Shown: piece after piece, positions 36,800 through 49,379 of the stretch
How positions within the stretch are numbered: position 1 is the stretch's first letter
Layout: the number at the start of each line of letters is the position of its first letter
Assembly (NCBI GenBank): GCA_018907035.1
Contig: JACCIC010000002.1
Coordinates: 2,558,501-2,622,500, forward strand
Reading direction: 5' to 3'
Length of the DNA: 64,000 nt
Source of the DNA: Sycobia sp. Sy_11
Lineage: Eukaryota; Arthropoda; Insecta; Hymenoptera; Epichrysomallidae
Notes under the pieces: generated by a model
The model's database searches: none
The model's input: only the letters and a program-made list of their open reading frames with translations
What the model was told of the DNA's origin: nothing
Translations under genes and position numbers: made by a program

Positions 36800-37279
36800 T
36801 GTGTGTGTACCGCAGCACACTTCCCTTCACTATTTTCCTCTCTCTCTCTCTTTCTCTCTCCTCCCCTCTCGCCCTCCCTCCCACCTTTACCAGGCCGAGA
36901 TGCGCGAAGGAAAATTCTAACACCAAGAATAGGCACACGCTCATATAAGAGAAGACGCATCTCTCGCGCGCAAAGATTTCGAGGTTACATCTATTCTATT
37001 CTGTTATAAAAGTTCTCATTGCTATTTTAATATAATGTATTTTATATTATTACATACGGCAGACGCGCGCACGCGCGCGCGATCGTAATTTAAAAAGAAA
37101 AAGGGAGACCGCCCTTCTCGCTCTTTTCTCCCCTCTTGCCCCCTTCATAAAATAATAGAAAAGAAGAGGCAAAAAATTATAAGCCCCTCCCTCCTCCTAT
37201 GACTCGGCAGACTTACTACACTAATACACTCGCGCGCTTCTATACATATATAGAGGCACAGAGAGCGAGAGAGAGAGAA

Positions 37280-37337
<58 letters not shown>

Positions 37338-37560
37338 GCCGAAAAATCTGACGGCGCTGGCGAAGCGCCGCTCGGCGGCTAATATAACGGCGGCGGCGCG
37401 GCGGCGTGCGTCCGGGTTCCGATGTTTTCCACTGGGTTAGTACGGCGTTTAGGCGGCGCGCCGTAGGGAGTTAGGGACGGTCCCGCGTGCTCGCTCTCCG
37501 CGGTCACGAGACGGTCACAGCAACGCAACGAATACGATATAAAAAGCGCGTACTAAGCAT
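36561..37560. promoter_or_regulatory. CpG/GA-rich island, candidate upstream promoter or 5' exon
   Basis: GA arrays at 36581-36611, 36762-36797 and 37256-37333 flank very CpG-rich DNA at 37334-37520 (CGGCGGCGGCGCGG). A plus-strand GATATAAAAAG word lies at about 37536. A compact nested hairpin occupies 37334-37383. It is one of several GC islands upstream of the BTB exon that could be alternative fruitless promoters. Direction and use cannot be read from sequence. Confidence 0.35.
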
Positions 37561-37972
37561 TCCATATACACGAGATATATATCATCTATTAGGAGCGCCG
37601 ATATCGATGTATACTCGCGGTTATAATATACTTAGGATGATACGGGAATGTTAGAAAGAAAGATCATTAATGTTGGCATGTTGATAATATAACGATAATA
37701 TTGTAATTGTTGGCTCTATCTCTGTGTATATTGTCTCTGCCGAGAACGCATGCGCATAGTTCAGATGCGCCTATGCAACATGTAATTATAAGTTTGAGTT
37801 TTTCAATTGGGAAATTTCTTCATTTACTATCGATGTGTATAATTATGACAGGTGAAATTCAAAAATTTCAATTTAAAATTTTATTTTAGAAAATTATAGG
37901 TAGTCTAATAGTACCAGATAACGCTAATAGACGATTTTACCTTTCAGATAATACTAATTGACAAAATATGTA

Positions 37973-38038
<66 letters not shown>

Positions 38039-40089
38039 ATATAATAATATTATAGGCAAGTTTTAACCGTTGCGAAAATCTGCCAATACTCTTTCCAATT
38101 ATTATTATTCCAAATTTAACTATTTATATATCCATTCCTAAAAGGTATTGAAAACTAAACGCTTGTACTGTCATGGTAATAACAAAAGTTATTTAAAAAA
38201 GTTAAAATATCTAATTCTATTTTTTGAATATACTATTTCACCTTCTTTCCGTTTCTCTTTCCCATTCTATTCATACCTGCATGCATACATACATGCATGA
38301 ATATTGCGAATACCACGGGCGTGCGAGCGCGCACACACATGTATGGGACCAGTTACATGCATAACACATCATTTATCTTTGATCTTATATTAGCTATATA
38401 TTCTTGCAGCAGAGCCGCAGGGCTGTCTTTAGACATTTTAAGGCCCTAGGTGCGTAAGAAGTCGGGGTCGTGATTCTAACAAAATTATTTTCCTAAATTT
38501 TAAAACGATTAAAAATTAATTACTAATAATTAAACTTATAAATCTCATTTAATTCGATGAAAAAAAACATCGAATCTAAAAAATTCTTAGTTTGTTATAT
38601 AGAAAAATGAACTTCTCTCACAAAGTAGTTTTTAAGTTTTAGAGCATCGGAAAACGCCTAGAGGTGTACAAAAATATTGCTCGTTATTTTTCTCTAGAAT
38701 AAAGATATGGAAAACTGAAGCATTGCATAAATACGTGCTCCAATAAATAATTAAATTTGTTTTAAAATGTAAATAGTACCTCCTACAGGACTCTGAAGCT
38801 GTTAAAACAATTTCTTAATTACAAGAATATTAGCACAAACAAGAAACATAACATTCATTTAATTTCATGCATTATTTGTCACTTTTTAAATCGAAAATTG
38901 AATAAAAATTTACAAATACATAAGATTTAAAAATAGATTAAATAATACATAGAAATAATATAACTGAAATGCGAAACTTCTATATAATAACTGTTTTAAT
39001 AATATTTATTACTGATTGTAGAGATAGATCGCTATCCAGATAACAGAAAATAATAATGTTTCCATATTTATTTAAGCTTAAAGATTCTTTGTGTTATTTT
39101 TTTTGTCCAGTAAATGCTCATTATTTTTCGACAAACAGAAATATTGATTCTCTCATCGTTGTTAGATTTTTTCTATAAGCTTAAATAAATGTGAAAATAT
39201 TACTGTTATTATTTTTTTACACAATGAGTGGTGCTTTATACAATTATCAATAAATATGCAATATACTTGCTGTAAGTATCGTATTTCATTCATATTATTA
39301 TCATGCATTATTTAATATTTAATTTATTTAATGCATATAGAATTAAATGAATATTATACTGTTTCTACTTTGTTTTTGCACGGCTATTCTATTTGGGTAT
39401 ATTGGAGATGACTCTAGTGTGACTTACAGCCAAATTCAGGACCTAATCATGCTAACATCTTGCAACTATACTCTTAAAATACAATTTTAATTTAATTTTA
39501 AGGGTTCCATTTGTAAGCAATTAAGATGGCGTATCATTAAATTTAGGCCTCGAAACCGTCGCTCATGTTACATTTAATGGCCTATCCTTGTTCTCACAAA
39601 TGATAATCGACCTTATTAAGATTATTTTCATTTTTCAAAATTATCAAAGAATAATTTGCAGAAGTACAGTGATACATAAATAAGAATCATTTTGAAATGA
39701 TGTTTATAAAGAATCAAGCCTGGTCGATCGATAAAATTTTGAATAAAAAAAATTACTGTAAATAAATATGTTGATTCTAATTTTCTAATTAATTCTATAG
39801 ACCGATGAAAATATTAAATTTTAAATGTTTCTCGACTTAAATCACTATATTATAGTACTTCCATTGAAATTTTACTAAACTATTTTAAAATAAAGTAAAA
39901 ATTCAAGTATTTGAAAAAATTAAAAAATAATAATTGACAAATCTCAAATCTCCTAATTGATAAATGATCATTTAAAAATTATATTACTCAAGTAACATTT
40001 ATCCTTATTATACTAATTTAGAATTAAAAGAAAATGCTTTTATTTTTTGGAAGCCCTTGTAAGGCTTATATTGTGCATGTTTGCACGAT

Positions 40090-40162
<73 letters not shown>

Positions 40163-40311
40163 CGACTACCTTTTATCGCAGAGATTACGATATCTATATA
40201 TTATTAAATATAAGAAATCTGATGTATTCGCTTTAGTAAGAATAAGATAAAAGGAAATAGATAATATAGGATACACAATGGCATAGATAAACTACTGATC
40301 TCCTGATCTCC

Positions 40312-40357
<46 letters not shown>

Positions 40358-40573
40358 TCTTTTTTCAGCTCATCACAAGCCTCAGTTTTCATGGTCTATT
40401 ATAAGTAGTGCGAACTCGCTTCTCTGCGGTCTCGCTGACGGGGACACTTTTACAGAGCGCGGGAGTTTCGTGGCGACACTTGGACATTACACCGAAGCCC
40501 GCGCGCGCAATATGTTATTTCGAGAGAAAGAGAGAGAGAGAGAGAGAACTCATTCAAGAATAATATGCACGCA

Positions 40574-40620
<47 letters not shown>
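37561..40620. other. AT-rich upstream DNA
   Basis: TA arrays lie at 37976-38032, 40105-40159, 40314-40355 and 40578-40627, with (GA)n at about 40526-40547. A CATG/CATA-rich palindromic patch lies near 38278-38300. No gene is supported. Confidence 0.7.
38418..38460 (+). mobile_element. Possible hAT-type transposon terminus, remnant
   Basis: CAGGGCTGTCTTTAGACATT followed by TTAAGGCCCTAGG resembles the CAGGG...GGCCC ends of some hAT elements in animal genomes. I found no matching inverted end nearby and no transposase frame, so it would be a decayed single end at best. Confidence 0.25.
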
Positions 40621-40628
<8 letters not shown>

Positions 40629-41111
40629 GGGGTGTCCCAAATATGATTGCTGATACTAGTAGTGGATCGATAATAAGCAGGATAAGTCGATTACAAAGGT
40701 TGTGTATGCATTTTGAAAACTTGCAGGTATATAGATTTTGCGCTACCTGTCAAGGTTCGTCAACCAATGAACGATCCTTAATTCGGCTCTCGCTCGAGGG
40801 GCATGGGAATTGAGAAGACGGCCGGAGACTTTTAGTGTTATCTAGGGAATAACGAGTTGATTATAACTATATGGATATCAATAGCTCTGATCGTAATTTC
40901 TAAAGCAGAAAAGCCGTGCGTGTGTCCTCGTGTTCGCGTATTAGTCGGGCATTTAGGAGTGCGCTCGTAAGTTAACTTCAAAGAAACAGCTAAAACTTTT
41001 CCTGTCCTGTAGTCGACCCCTCCCATTATTATTCAGATTACACTCAAAGTTTTCGTCCGTCATCTCAATTCCCATGCTGCGCTCATTATTAGTGTGTAAA
41101 TATTTGGGACA
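40629..41111. mobile_element. MITE-like element with 12-bp terminal and ~50-bp internal inverted repeats
   Basis: TGTCCCAAATAT at 40633-40644 is repeated inverted at 41100-41111. Inside, 40801-40821 (GCATGGGAATTGAG...) is inverted at 41057-41077 with one mismatch, and weaker pairing continues to about 40850/41030. The left half carries about 130 extra bases between the terminal and inner repeats. The element abuts a TA array (40578-40627). No transposase is encoded. Confidence 0.6.
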
Positions 41112-42904
41112 TTCTCTCCATATCAACATATATATTATCTAGGTCTGACGAAAGTAACAACACCCTCTAATAATTTTTTAGGGTCATGTATTCGAGAAAT
41201 TAGCTCAAACAATTTGGGGCTTGGTCAAAAGAATTTTAACAGATGACCTTAATTCATTTGACCCCAAGTTCATTATATAAAAACATCCGAAGGTTAACAT
41301 TCGTTGTTTTTTTCGAATAGAAACCTCTGTTTTAAACCACAGATTCGGAAATAGCGGAAAAATCTACGTTCAGGTGCATAGTTTTGTTCTCTATGGTCAT
41401 AAGAAGGTCAATCCTACTTTTTTATTCTTTTTTTTTATTGGAGTTTCAAATTACGTTCAAACGATTGCTGTGGTAAAACGAAAGTTTCTAATAGTATGCC
41501 TAGAAGGTGTTGTAATTCGAATGTGAAATATTTTTCGCCAAACATTATATATGCGAGCTTCTTTTGGATCACTGCTTTCAATGAGTAAAGAAGTGAGAAT
41601 GAGCTCCTCATAACCTTAACCGATCCAACGAACTTCACATACGATACATTGTACGTCTAAAATCTTCCACTACTTCCGAATTCGGGGCGAAAGTAGGAGT
41701 CGATCCTATTAAAACAAAAAAGAAAAAAAAGGAAAGTTAACCACTGAATGACCTTAAAAAAAATCGACGCCATTCCATTCCCTTGATCAAGCCCAGAAAC
41801 TTTTCTTCGAAACATTCATTTCGAATAATACGGCCTTGGAAAATTATTCACGGACGGTATCTTATGTATCTTTAATACTTTTGTTACATCCTGCATTATC
41901 CTGTGTAAGCTTGTGTGTAAATGCTTGGTCGGCTGTTCGCTCCGAGGCACGCCATGAGACGCCGGATGAAGGGGGGGGGGGGTAAGCAAAACAAGCGAAA
42001 CTATCGGAGCGCTTGGGGTGTTCAAAAAGTGCAATTCAGCGGGACACTTTCACGTCGCACGGCATCGTAAAAAATAATTAAAATAGTCCGTTAGACTCGC
42101 TTATGATTAATGGCCGAAATGCAGTAACAGTAAAGTTACATTTTACTTTAACGTTGAGTAAATAATGTTAAATGTTATAAGTTTCCTGCATAGTCAGTTA
42201 TAAAGTTCAAAAGTTATCAGGCTCCTAGTTACAGTTCAAAAGAGAAATGGATTACTGTAATGAGCAAAAGAACGCAACAATGAAATTCAGATGGCTTCAA
42301 TTAGCATTAGTAAACTTATCTACAAAAAAAAAAAAAAAAAATTCTAAAGAACATTTTTTCAAAACCTCATTTTAAAACTACAAACACAAGGCAATGCATT
42401 TGTATTCTATACTTACTCGTCTTGCTTTGAATAAAATATACCAAATACTTAAATATGTTATTTTAAAAACGGAACCGATCATCAATGAAGTTAAATTATT
42501 ATTTTTTTTCCTAATGACCTGTGCTTGCGTAATGGGACACAGATGCGTGCATCTGTCAAAGCTATAAATTTTGCGGAACAACGTTATCTCACATATAGCG
42601 AATTCTCACCTCGTGCGAGCAAATATCGCGCCGTCACAGTAGAACTATTATAAGTAACCGCCTTAACACTTGTACAAAATGCCTCGTATACACAAAACAC
42701 AATACTACACTATATAGACGTGATCTGTAATGAGCGGCCGCGTACCATATACCTTATACTATAAAGATACACGTAATCGTAAAAGACGGAGAGATTATTG
42801 AAGAATTTCTCTCTCTTTCTCTCTCACCCCCCTCCCTTCCCACACACACGCATACGTGTCATGTATGGATAGTCATACGATACGTATATGTCATATGCGG
42901 ATAG

Positions 42905-42952
<48 letters not shown>

Positions 42953-44941
42953 GAGGATAACATGGTATCGTTAAAGAGAAAAGCTCGGGATGCATCGGGC
43001 GCGTTTCGAGGTGGGTCGGTGAATGTAATAAGCACACCATGTTATTGTTTCATTTACAATATAAAATATATAGCTTCTACTTTAATATGTGCAGAATTCA
43101 GGACGCGCGAGATATAAAGAATTATATCTCCGCACTATATTGCATTGCAATTTGAATATTTAAAAAAAAAAGCTGTCATATATAATATATATACGGAAAC
43201 ATAAATGATTGGTTGGATTTATTAATTTAATTCGTTGCACTTATCGGTAAAATTGCTAGCTGCGTTATTTAATTTTAATGGTAAATTATTAAATTCGTAG
43301 CTTTTACCAATACCACAATTGATTAGAAAAAAGAATGCTTTATATATACGAAAATGTATAGAAATTTCATTGGTATTGTAAGGAGTACCGAAGCAGTAGC
43401 AATATTTAAATCTATAAAATTATTAATAATCGGTCACAAGGAAAACAAGGTTTTTTCAATTTACATATTGATTTGGCATGATAATGTAAAAAAAAAACTT
43501 ATTACCAATTCTCATCAAAACCGAATAATTTTTTTAACAATTTTCTATTTGAATACGAATGATATTTGAGTATAAATATGCACTGGGCTTATTTTATAAA
43601 TAACTATCATTTGTGCTTTTTATTATTTCCATTTTTTCAATTTTTCCGCTAAAGAGAAGATTAATTCAAGTTCGTCCTGCAAGATTATTAATCTATCTGC
43701 GAGTAGTACCGGTATAATTATTGAATAACAATAAATTACTAAATAATCTCTTTTCAATTATTCGTTCTATTAATAAAATTGGTAATACTCATCGTCTAGT
43801 TTTATAGGAATTTTCTATAAACCATAATGATTACATTAATAATAACGCTCATAATAAATTTATTGGACAACTTAAGAATTTATAAGTATTATATACTTTG
43901 TCAGTAACGCGATATTTTATTGTATAGCTATCATTTTTTACGAAATCGATACAAAAATTCTCAACTTTTTTCCCACCTAAGATTATCGCAGATATACAGA
44001 GCTTTGAATTTTACTACTTCGTTTTTCTACATAGTTGGCCTGCAATCTTGCATAATTCTACGAATATCACTCTAGAGAGAGAGAGAGAGCTATAGATAAA
44101 GGGTTTGGTCAATCGAAAATTTTAAGAATAAGTTAATGCTTACGCATAGTATTATTAAAACAGAGCACTTTTTTTATAGATATTAGTTTAAATTGAAAAA
44201 ATTTAAGATAGCATCCCTGAATTATAAAATCTACAAAGTAATTATGTTAAAAAAAAAATTATTTTTTTTAATGTTGATGACTAACATTAGAGAGGTGGGT
44301 TGGGGTTAAATGAAATGTTACAAGAGAGGGAGGAGGAGGTGCAAATTGATAATTTATGGACAGCCCCTAAAGATAGCACGCCGGAAAAAATTGTTACAAT
44401 ATACAGCGCTAGAATTTATTGAATCGAAATTGTATACAGAGCTTCATACCAGTTTTAAATTTAGTTTTATTTAAGTTTATTCCTATATCTGTTAATTTGT
44501 TTGCAAAAATAATCGTTTTTTGTTTTTTCTTTTAGACAACCTTATTTGTTAATAAAAAAAAAACAACAATTACCACTCAGTATATGATATATTACATGAT
44601 AAATAGTATTTGTGTCGACTGTTGCGAATTCAATTAATAAATATTTTTAACGATCTTACGGTCTTTATAATATAATGTAATATATTACATTAGTATAATA
44701 TACTACTATATAAAAGACCGAATGGCCGTTAAAAATATTTATTAGTATCTGATGTAAATTGGCGTACTATTCAGACGATAAAAAGAAACATATTTTGTAA
44801 TATTGTATTTTTCAATTAACGTCGGCGATAATAAAGATAAAACTATATGAGAATGCTTACTTTTTTTAAACAATCAAAATTCACCGCACTTGTCGAAATG
44901 AAAATCCATTCGTACTTTTTTATGATCTTTTCTCATTTAGT

Positions 44942-45010
<69 letters not shown>

Positions 45011-45239
45011 TATACATATATATAATTTATTTCCAAAACGATAAAAGAACATACGGATTTTCTCTTTATTACGTACATATGACTTCCAAATAATTTTGCT
45101 ACAAGTCATCTCATTCAATCCTTTAATTTAATACAATATAAATCGTTTATTATTCAAATACATAAAGACTGACAATTAGTATATTAATTATTCTCACTTT
45201 AATTTTTCTTTTTCACGCATAATAATAAAATGAACGTTG
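41112..45239. other. AT-rich upstream DNA
   Basis: TA arrays lie at 42906-42950 and 44945-45000, with a G run at 41971-41981. Short frames such as those near 41435-41638 and 43354-43569 do not look like known proteins. No gene is supported. Confidence 0.65.
44635..44744. repeat. 110-bp near-palindrome
   Basis: TAATAAATATTTTTAACG at the left end is repeated inverted at the right end, followed inward by ..CGGTCTTT.. against ..AAAGACCG... The centre is itself palindromic (TAATGTAATATATTACATTA). The whole 110 bases can fold into one hairpin, typical of a small MITE or cruciform-forming element. Confidence 0.85.
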
Positions 45240-45570
45240 GTTAGATATACATTATACGCGAACCGATAGGCGGGGGGGGGGAGTAGGGGCTCCATTTAAT
45301 CAGCGCCAAAGCCATCCCTAACGCGACGATGAAATGGGCGCCGCTGTACAATGAATAATATAATATAATATAATGTGTACGGATCGAATTAAACATTATA
45401 GCTCTCTGTGCCTCTGTCGGCGTCGACACCACCGCTTGCTGCGGTGCAGCAACCGCCCGCACGTCGCGTCCGCGGGTCTCGCGCGTATAATGGGGCCGAT
45501 GGCAAGTTTGACGGGCCGACACGAAGGGGACGCGCGCGTTCGCGGAAAACGCGTGTACAGGGTGTATGCG
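45240..45570. promoter_or_regulatory. CpG-rich island
   Basis: CpG-dense DNA (CGCACGTCGCGTCCGCGGG near 45458, CGCGCGTTCGCGG near 45531) in AT-rich flanks. A plus- and a minus-strand frame overlap here with no recognisable domain. Candidate regulatory element or short 5' exon. Confidence 0.25.
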
Positions 45571-45616
45571 TAGTACAGGTGGGTTCACAATCTTTAAGAT
45601 ATATATATATATATAT

Positions 45617-45674
<58 letters not shown>

Positions 45675-45985
45675 CTTTAAAGAGGAATTTTAGCTTTTTG
45701 TATCAGCATGTATATAGTAAAACACATATCTTTAAAGGTTAATTTTATGTCTACGCGTATGGTCAATGATGCTCGGCTGATAAAGTACTATGTATTTTAT
45801 ACGTTTTTATTGCGAATTATAAAATTTATACAGAAGCAGAAAGTCTTTTTTTTCATTACACTTTCCAGCTACTGACAGCTTTTTTCTTCTGATATATATA
45901 AATTGTAATATAGTTCTTCAAAGTATAAATCGACGCTATATGGGCTTTACTATCCGAGTCGGTTTAATAAAAACACCTTTTTCAG

Positions 45986-46048
<63 letters not shown>

Positions 46049-46230
46049 GTGACGTTTTGGTTACTTTGTCTGGAATTTCTAAAATCCACATTGGTAGCAT
46101 CGTGATTACAAAGTTTTTAATATCTAAATTGAGTTGAATTCATTTTTTCACTAGTGTAATCATATATCCAGGTTTTTTAAATTTAAATTTAACATTATCA
46201 AAATTAGTAACTTGATATTTATATTAAATT

Positions 46231-46283
<53 letters not shown>

Positions 46284-48611
46284 TAATTTAATTTTACGAC
46301 TCGACAGTATATTATACGAAGATTCAAAAGACTGACAATACGAACAATCGAAATCTATCTGAATGGCATACCTACCTATATGTACCTATATATACAACGC
46401 TTCCGAGCCAGTATAGTTTTAAACGCTAGCTCAATATACTGACATACCCCGACATCTATATCTGCCGCTTAAGCTCCAGCTATCAGTAGATAACGTAATC
46501 ACCGGACTTTCCGAACTTATCTACATTACTATTTCAAGAATTATACTTCTATTATATATCTATTATTATACCTAATATGAGAAATTGTCGATTTCTCGAA
46601 TTTCTTACGCGGAGTGAACGACTTTTCGGATTTTCTTGGTGGATTTGTAATTTGACATTGACGATGCGAATTCGTAAATTATTGTTACTTTCGCAATTGT
46701 TCTCATTGTCTTCACACTGTGTTATCATGGTGAAATGATCAATTTACAACATCATTAAAGGATTTAAAATATGAAACAAAAATTACAGGGTCACCAATGT
46801 ATTGTATTTATTATTATAATTTCTATGGCAGTTTGGTTAATTAGATTGTTTTCTATTAGGAATAGAGTTGTTCCGCTAAAAATTAACGATACGGCTTACA
46901 AAATTATTATTATTATTTGTTGTACTGTTTTAGCTAGTTAGACGTAATGCGTTTCATCGGTAAAAAGAATAATTGAGCATATATAGTTCACATTTAATAT
47001 TATTTTATTTTTTATCAATCTCGATTATAAATAGATTTCGAGAAAAAAAATTGATCTTAGAACAAAAAGAGTTGCGATAAATAAATAAAAATATATAACG
47101 ATAATAGGGAACATTATCAATTAGTATAGAATAAGTCATTATTATTTAACTTACGAAATTTAATTATTAATTTAGATATGAAATCCGTTAATTAGTGCTA
47201 AACTTGTTCTAAAAATAGAACTGTATAATAAATTGTAAGTTATACTTTAGAAGATTATTATTCGCAAATGCAATTATATTACTGAATAATTCATTGATAT
47301 ATTATTAATTATCACATTTATCTATCTCGATGGACTAGAAAAAATACCTTATGCAATTTCATATCCACTTGTTCGCACAATTACGGGGAGCAACAAAATT
47401 ATATTATTTCCAACTGTACGTGTATAATTACCGAAAAATCAGTCGGACACGCTTAGAAAATATAATTGCCTCGGAAAATTTCGAAACGACGAGTGAGTGT
47501 GTTATATTATATGTGTAGACGCTATCTTAACACGCATACATTTAAACGCGTGTTAAATAGAATTAAGTTACTAATATGGCCCGCTGACCGCACAATGACC
47601 ACCGCGCGCTTGCATGCTTCCTGCGTGACAACACCATTGGAATTTCTATACATTACCTACGTATGTATATATATATATATATATATATACACATAGTTTC
47701 AGACATCAGTGCTATACTGTTGAAAAATACGTCAAATACTACCTCTGCCACGTGCGTGCTTTGTCTGACATAATTATAATAATAACAATAATTATTATTA
47801 TTATTAATTTTTAATACTATTGTTATTTATTGTAATATATTAATTATATAATAATATATAGTTCAAGTGTGTTCGCGAAGATGTTCGCTCGCGTCAAAGT
47901 CGTAAGGAAAATTCTATTAATTTAAAAATGATTAGAAATATAAAATTATAATCTGATATCGAAATTATTATATTATTATTATATTATTACAGTTAAATAT
48001 TTTTTATTAAACCTCAACATTGCGGGAAAATTGTATGAATTTGTTTTTATCACGTCAGTGACCATCTCCAGGGTAACGAACAAAATACAAGAGCAAAACT
48101 TGCAGCACTCGCGGAGGAAAATTTTGCAGCAAAAAAATTACGATACTTCTCGTTAATTCGATTTGAGATTGTATAAAAATTTCAAAAGTTACCATTGACT
48201 TATTGCAAAAATTTAATGGGTTAAATTTACTGTTAAAAATACTTCCTCGGTTGCTTGAAATTGAAATTATGTTTGTTTTGGAATTAAAAAAAGATTTAAT
48301 AAGACCCATACTCGACATAATTAGATTTTCAAGCCTATTGTAAAGCAAAAAAACAATGTATTAAAGATAATACAACTTACAACATATAAATATAAATTTA
48401 TCCGTTGCTTAATTTCAAAGGCTCTATTATTAAGTGATTGATGAAAACATAAAGTGTCGAATGATATAATCAGTATATGAGAGATAGTGAAAAATAGAGC
48501 ATTTATTTTTATACTTTTATGACTTATATAATACTTATTTATAACAGAAATAAAAATATCGTTATTAATATAGCAATTACAATTTCTAAAAACAAGAGAC
48601 AACAAAATTCA
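45571..48611. other. AT-rich DNA with TA arrays
   Basis: TA arrays lie at 45599-45671 (one CTT interruption), 45989-46044, 46235-46280 and 47666-47690. No gene is supported. ATT/AAT trinucleotide clusters occur near 47770-47810. Confidence 0.7.
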
Positions 48612-48811
48612 ATTATTTTCAGTTGCTATACTGTAAAACCGTATAGTATCTACCTTCTTTTTTTTTAAGTAATTTAACATTTATACTTCGAAGTAAAAAT
48701 TCGAAGGATTATTTTCATTTGCTATACTATAAAACCGTATAGTATCTACCTTCTTTTTTTTAAGTAATTTAACATTTATACTTTGAAGTAAAAATTCGAA
48801 GGATTATTTTC
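48612..48811. repeat. Tandem duplication, two ~96-bp units
   Basis: Unit 1 starts at 48612 and unit 2 at 48708, and they differ at only a few positions. Both contain TATAC..AAAACCGTATAGTATCTACC, a T run, and TTCGAAGGATTATTTTC. A partial third start (ATTATTTTC) follows at 48803. The low divergence indicates a fairly recent duplication. Confidence 0.95.
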
Positions 48812-48894
48812 GAACACTGGATGAATTTTATATTATACGAATTAAAATTTCTGTGATTTTATAACCGAGATTTTTATACTTATAAGAATATATT

Positions 48895-48949
<55 letters not shown>

Positions 48950-49148
48950 TTATGTATGCGAAAAATAGTCACAAATAGTCACACAGTCATTTAATATTAA
49001 CGAAAGGTGTCTACAAGTTTATAGGGCAAAGTTTTACTTTGTGCCATTTTACGCCACTTTTTGCTTAGAATCGACGGCAGTTCAGGTATTGCCATTATCA
49101 CTTTAGATTTATCCTATAATGCACGCAATACTCTCTATTGGCTCACGG

Positions 49149-49196
<48 letters not shown>

Positions 49197-49315
49197 CGGT
49201 GTCTATTGTCCAAGTCTCAGTCATTTTTTAAATATTTTTGACCTTCCAATACTGTATGATTCCTCGCGCGCTTTTAACCAGCAAGTTAGATCAAGAGCGC
49301 GACGGAGTTTTTTTA

Positions 49316-49379
<64 letters not shown>

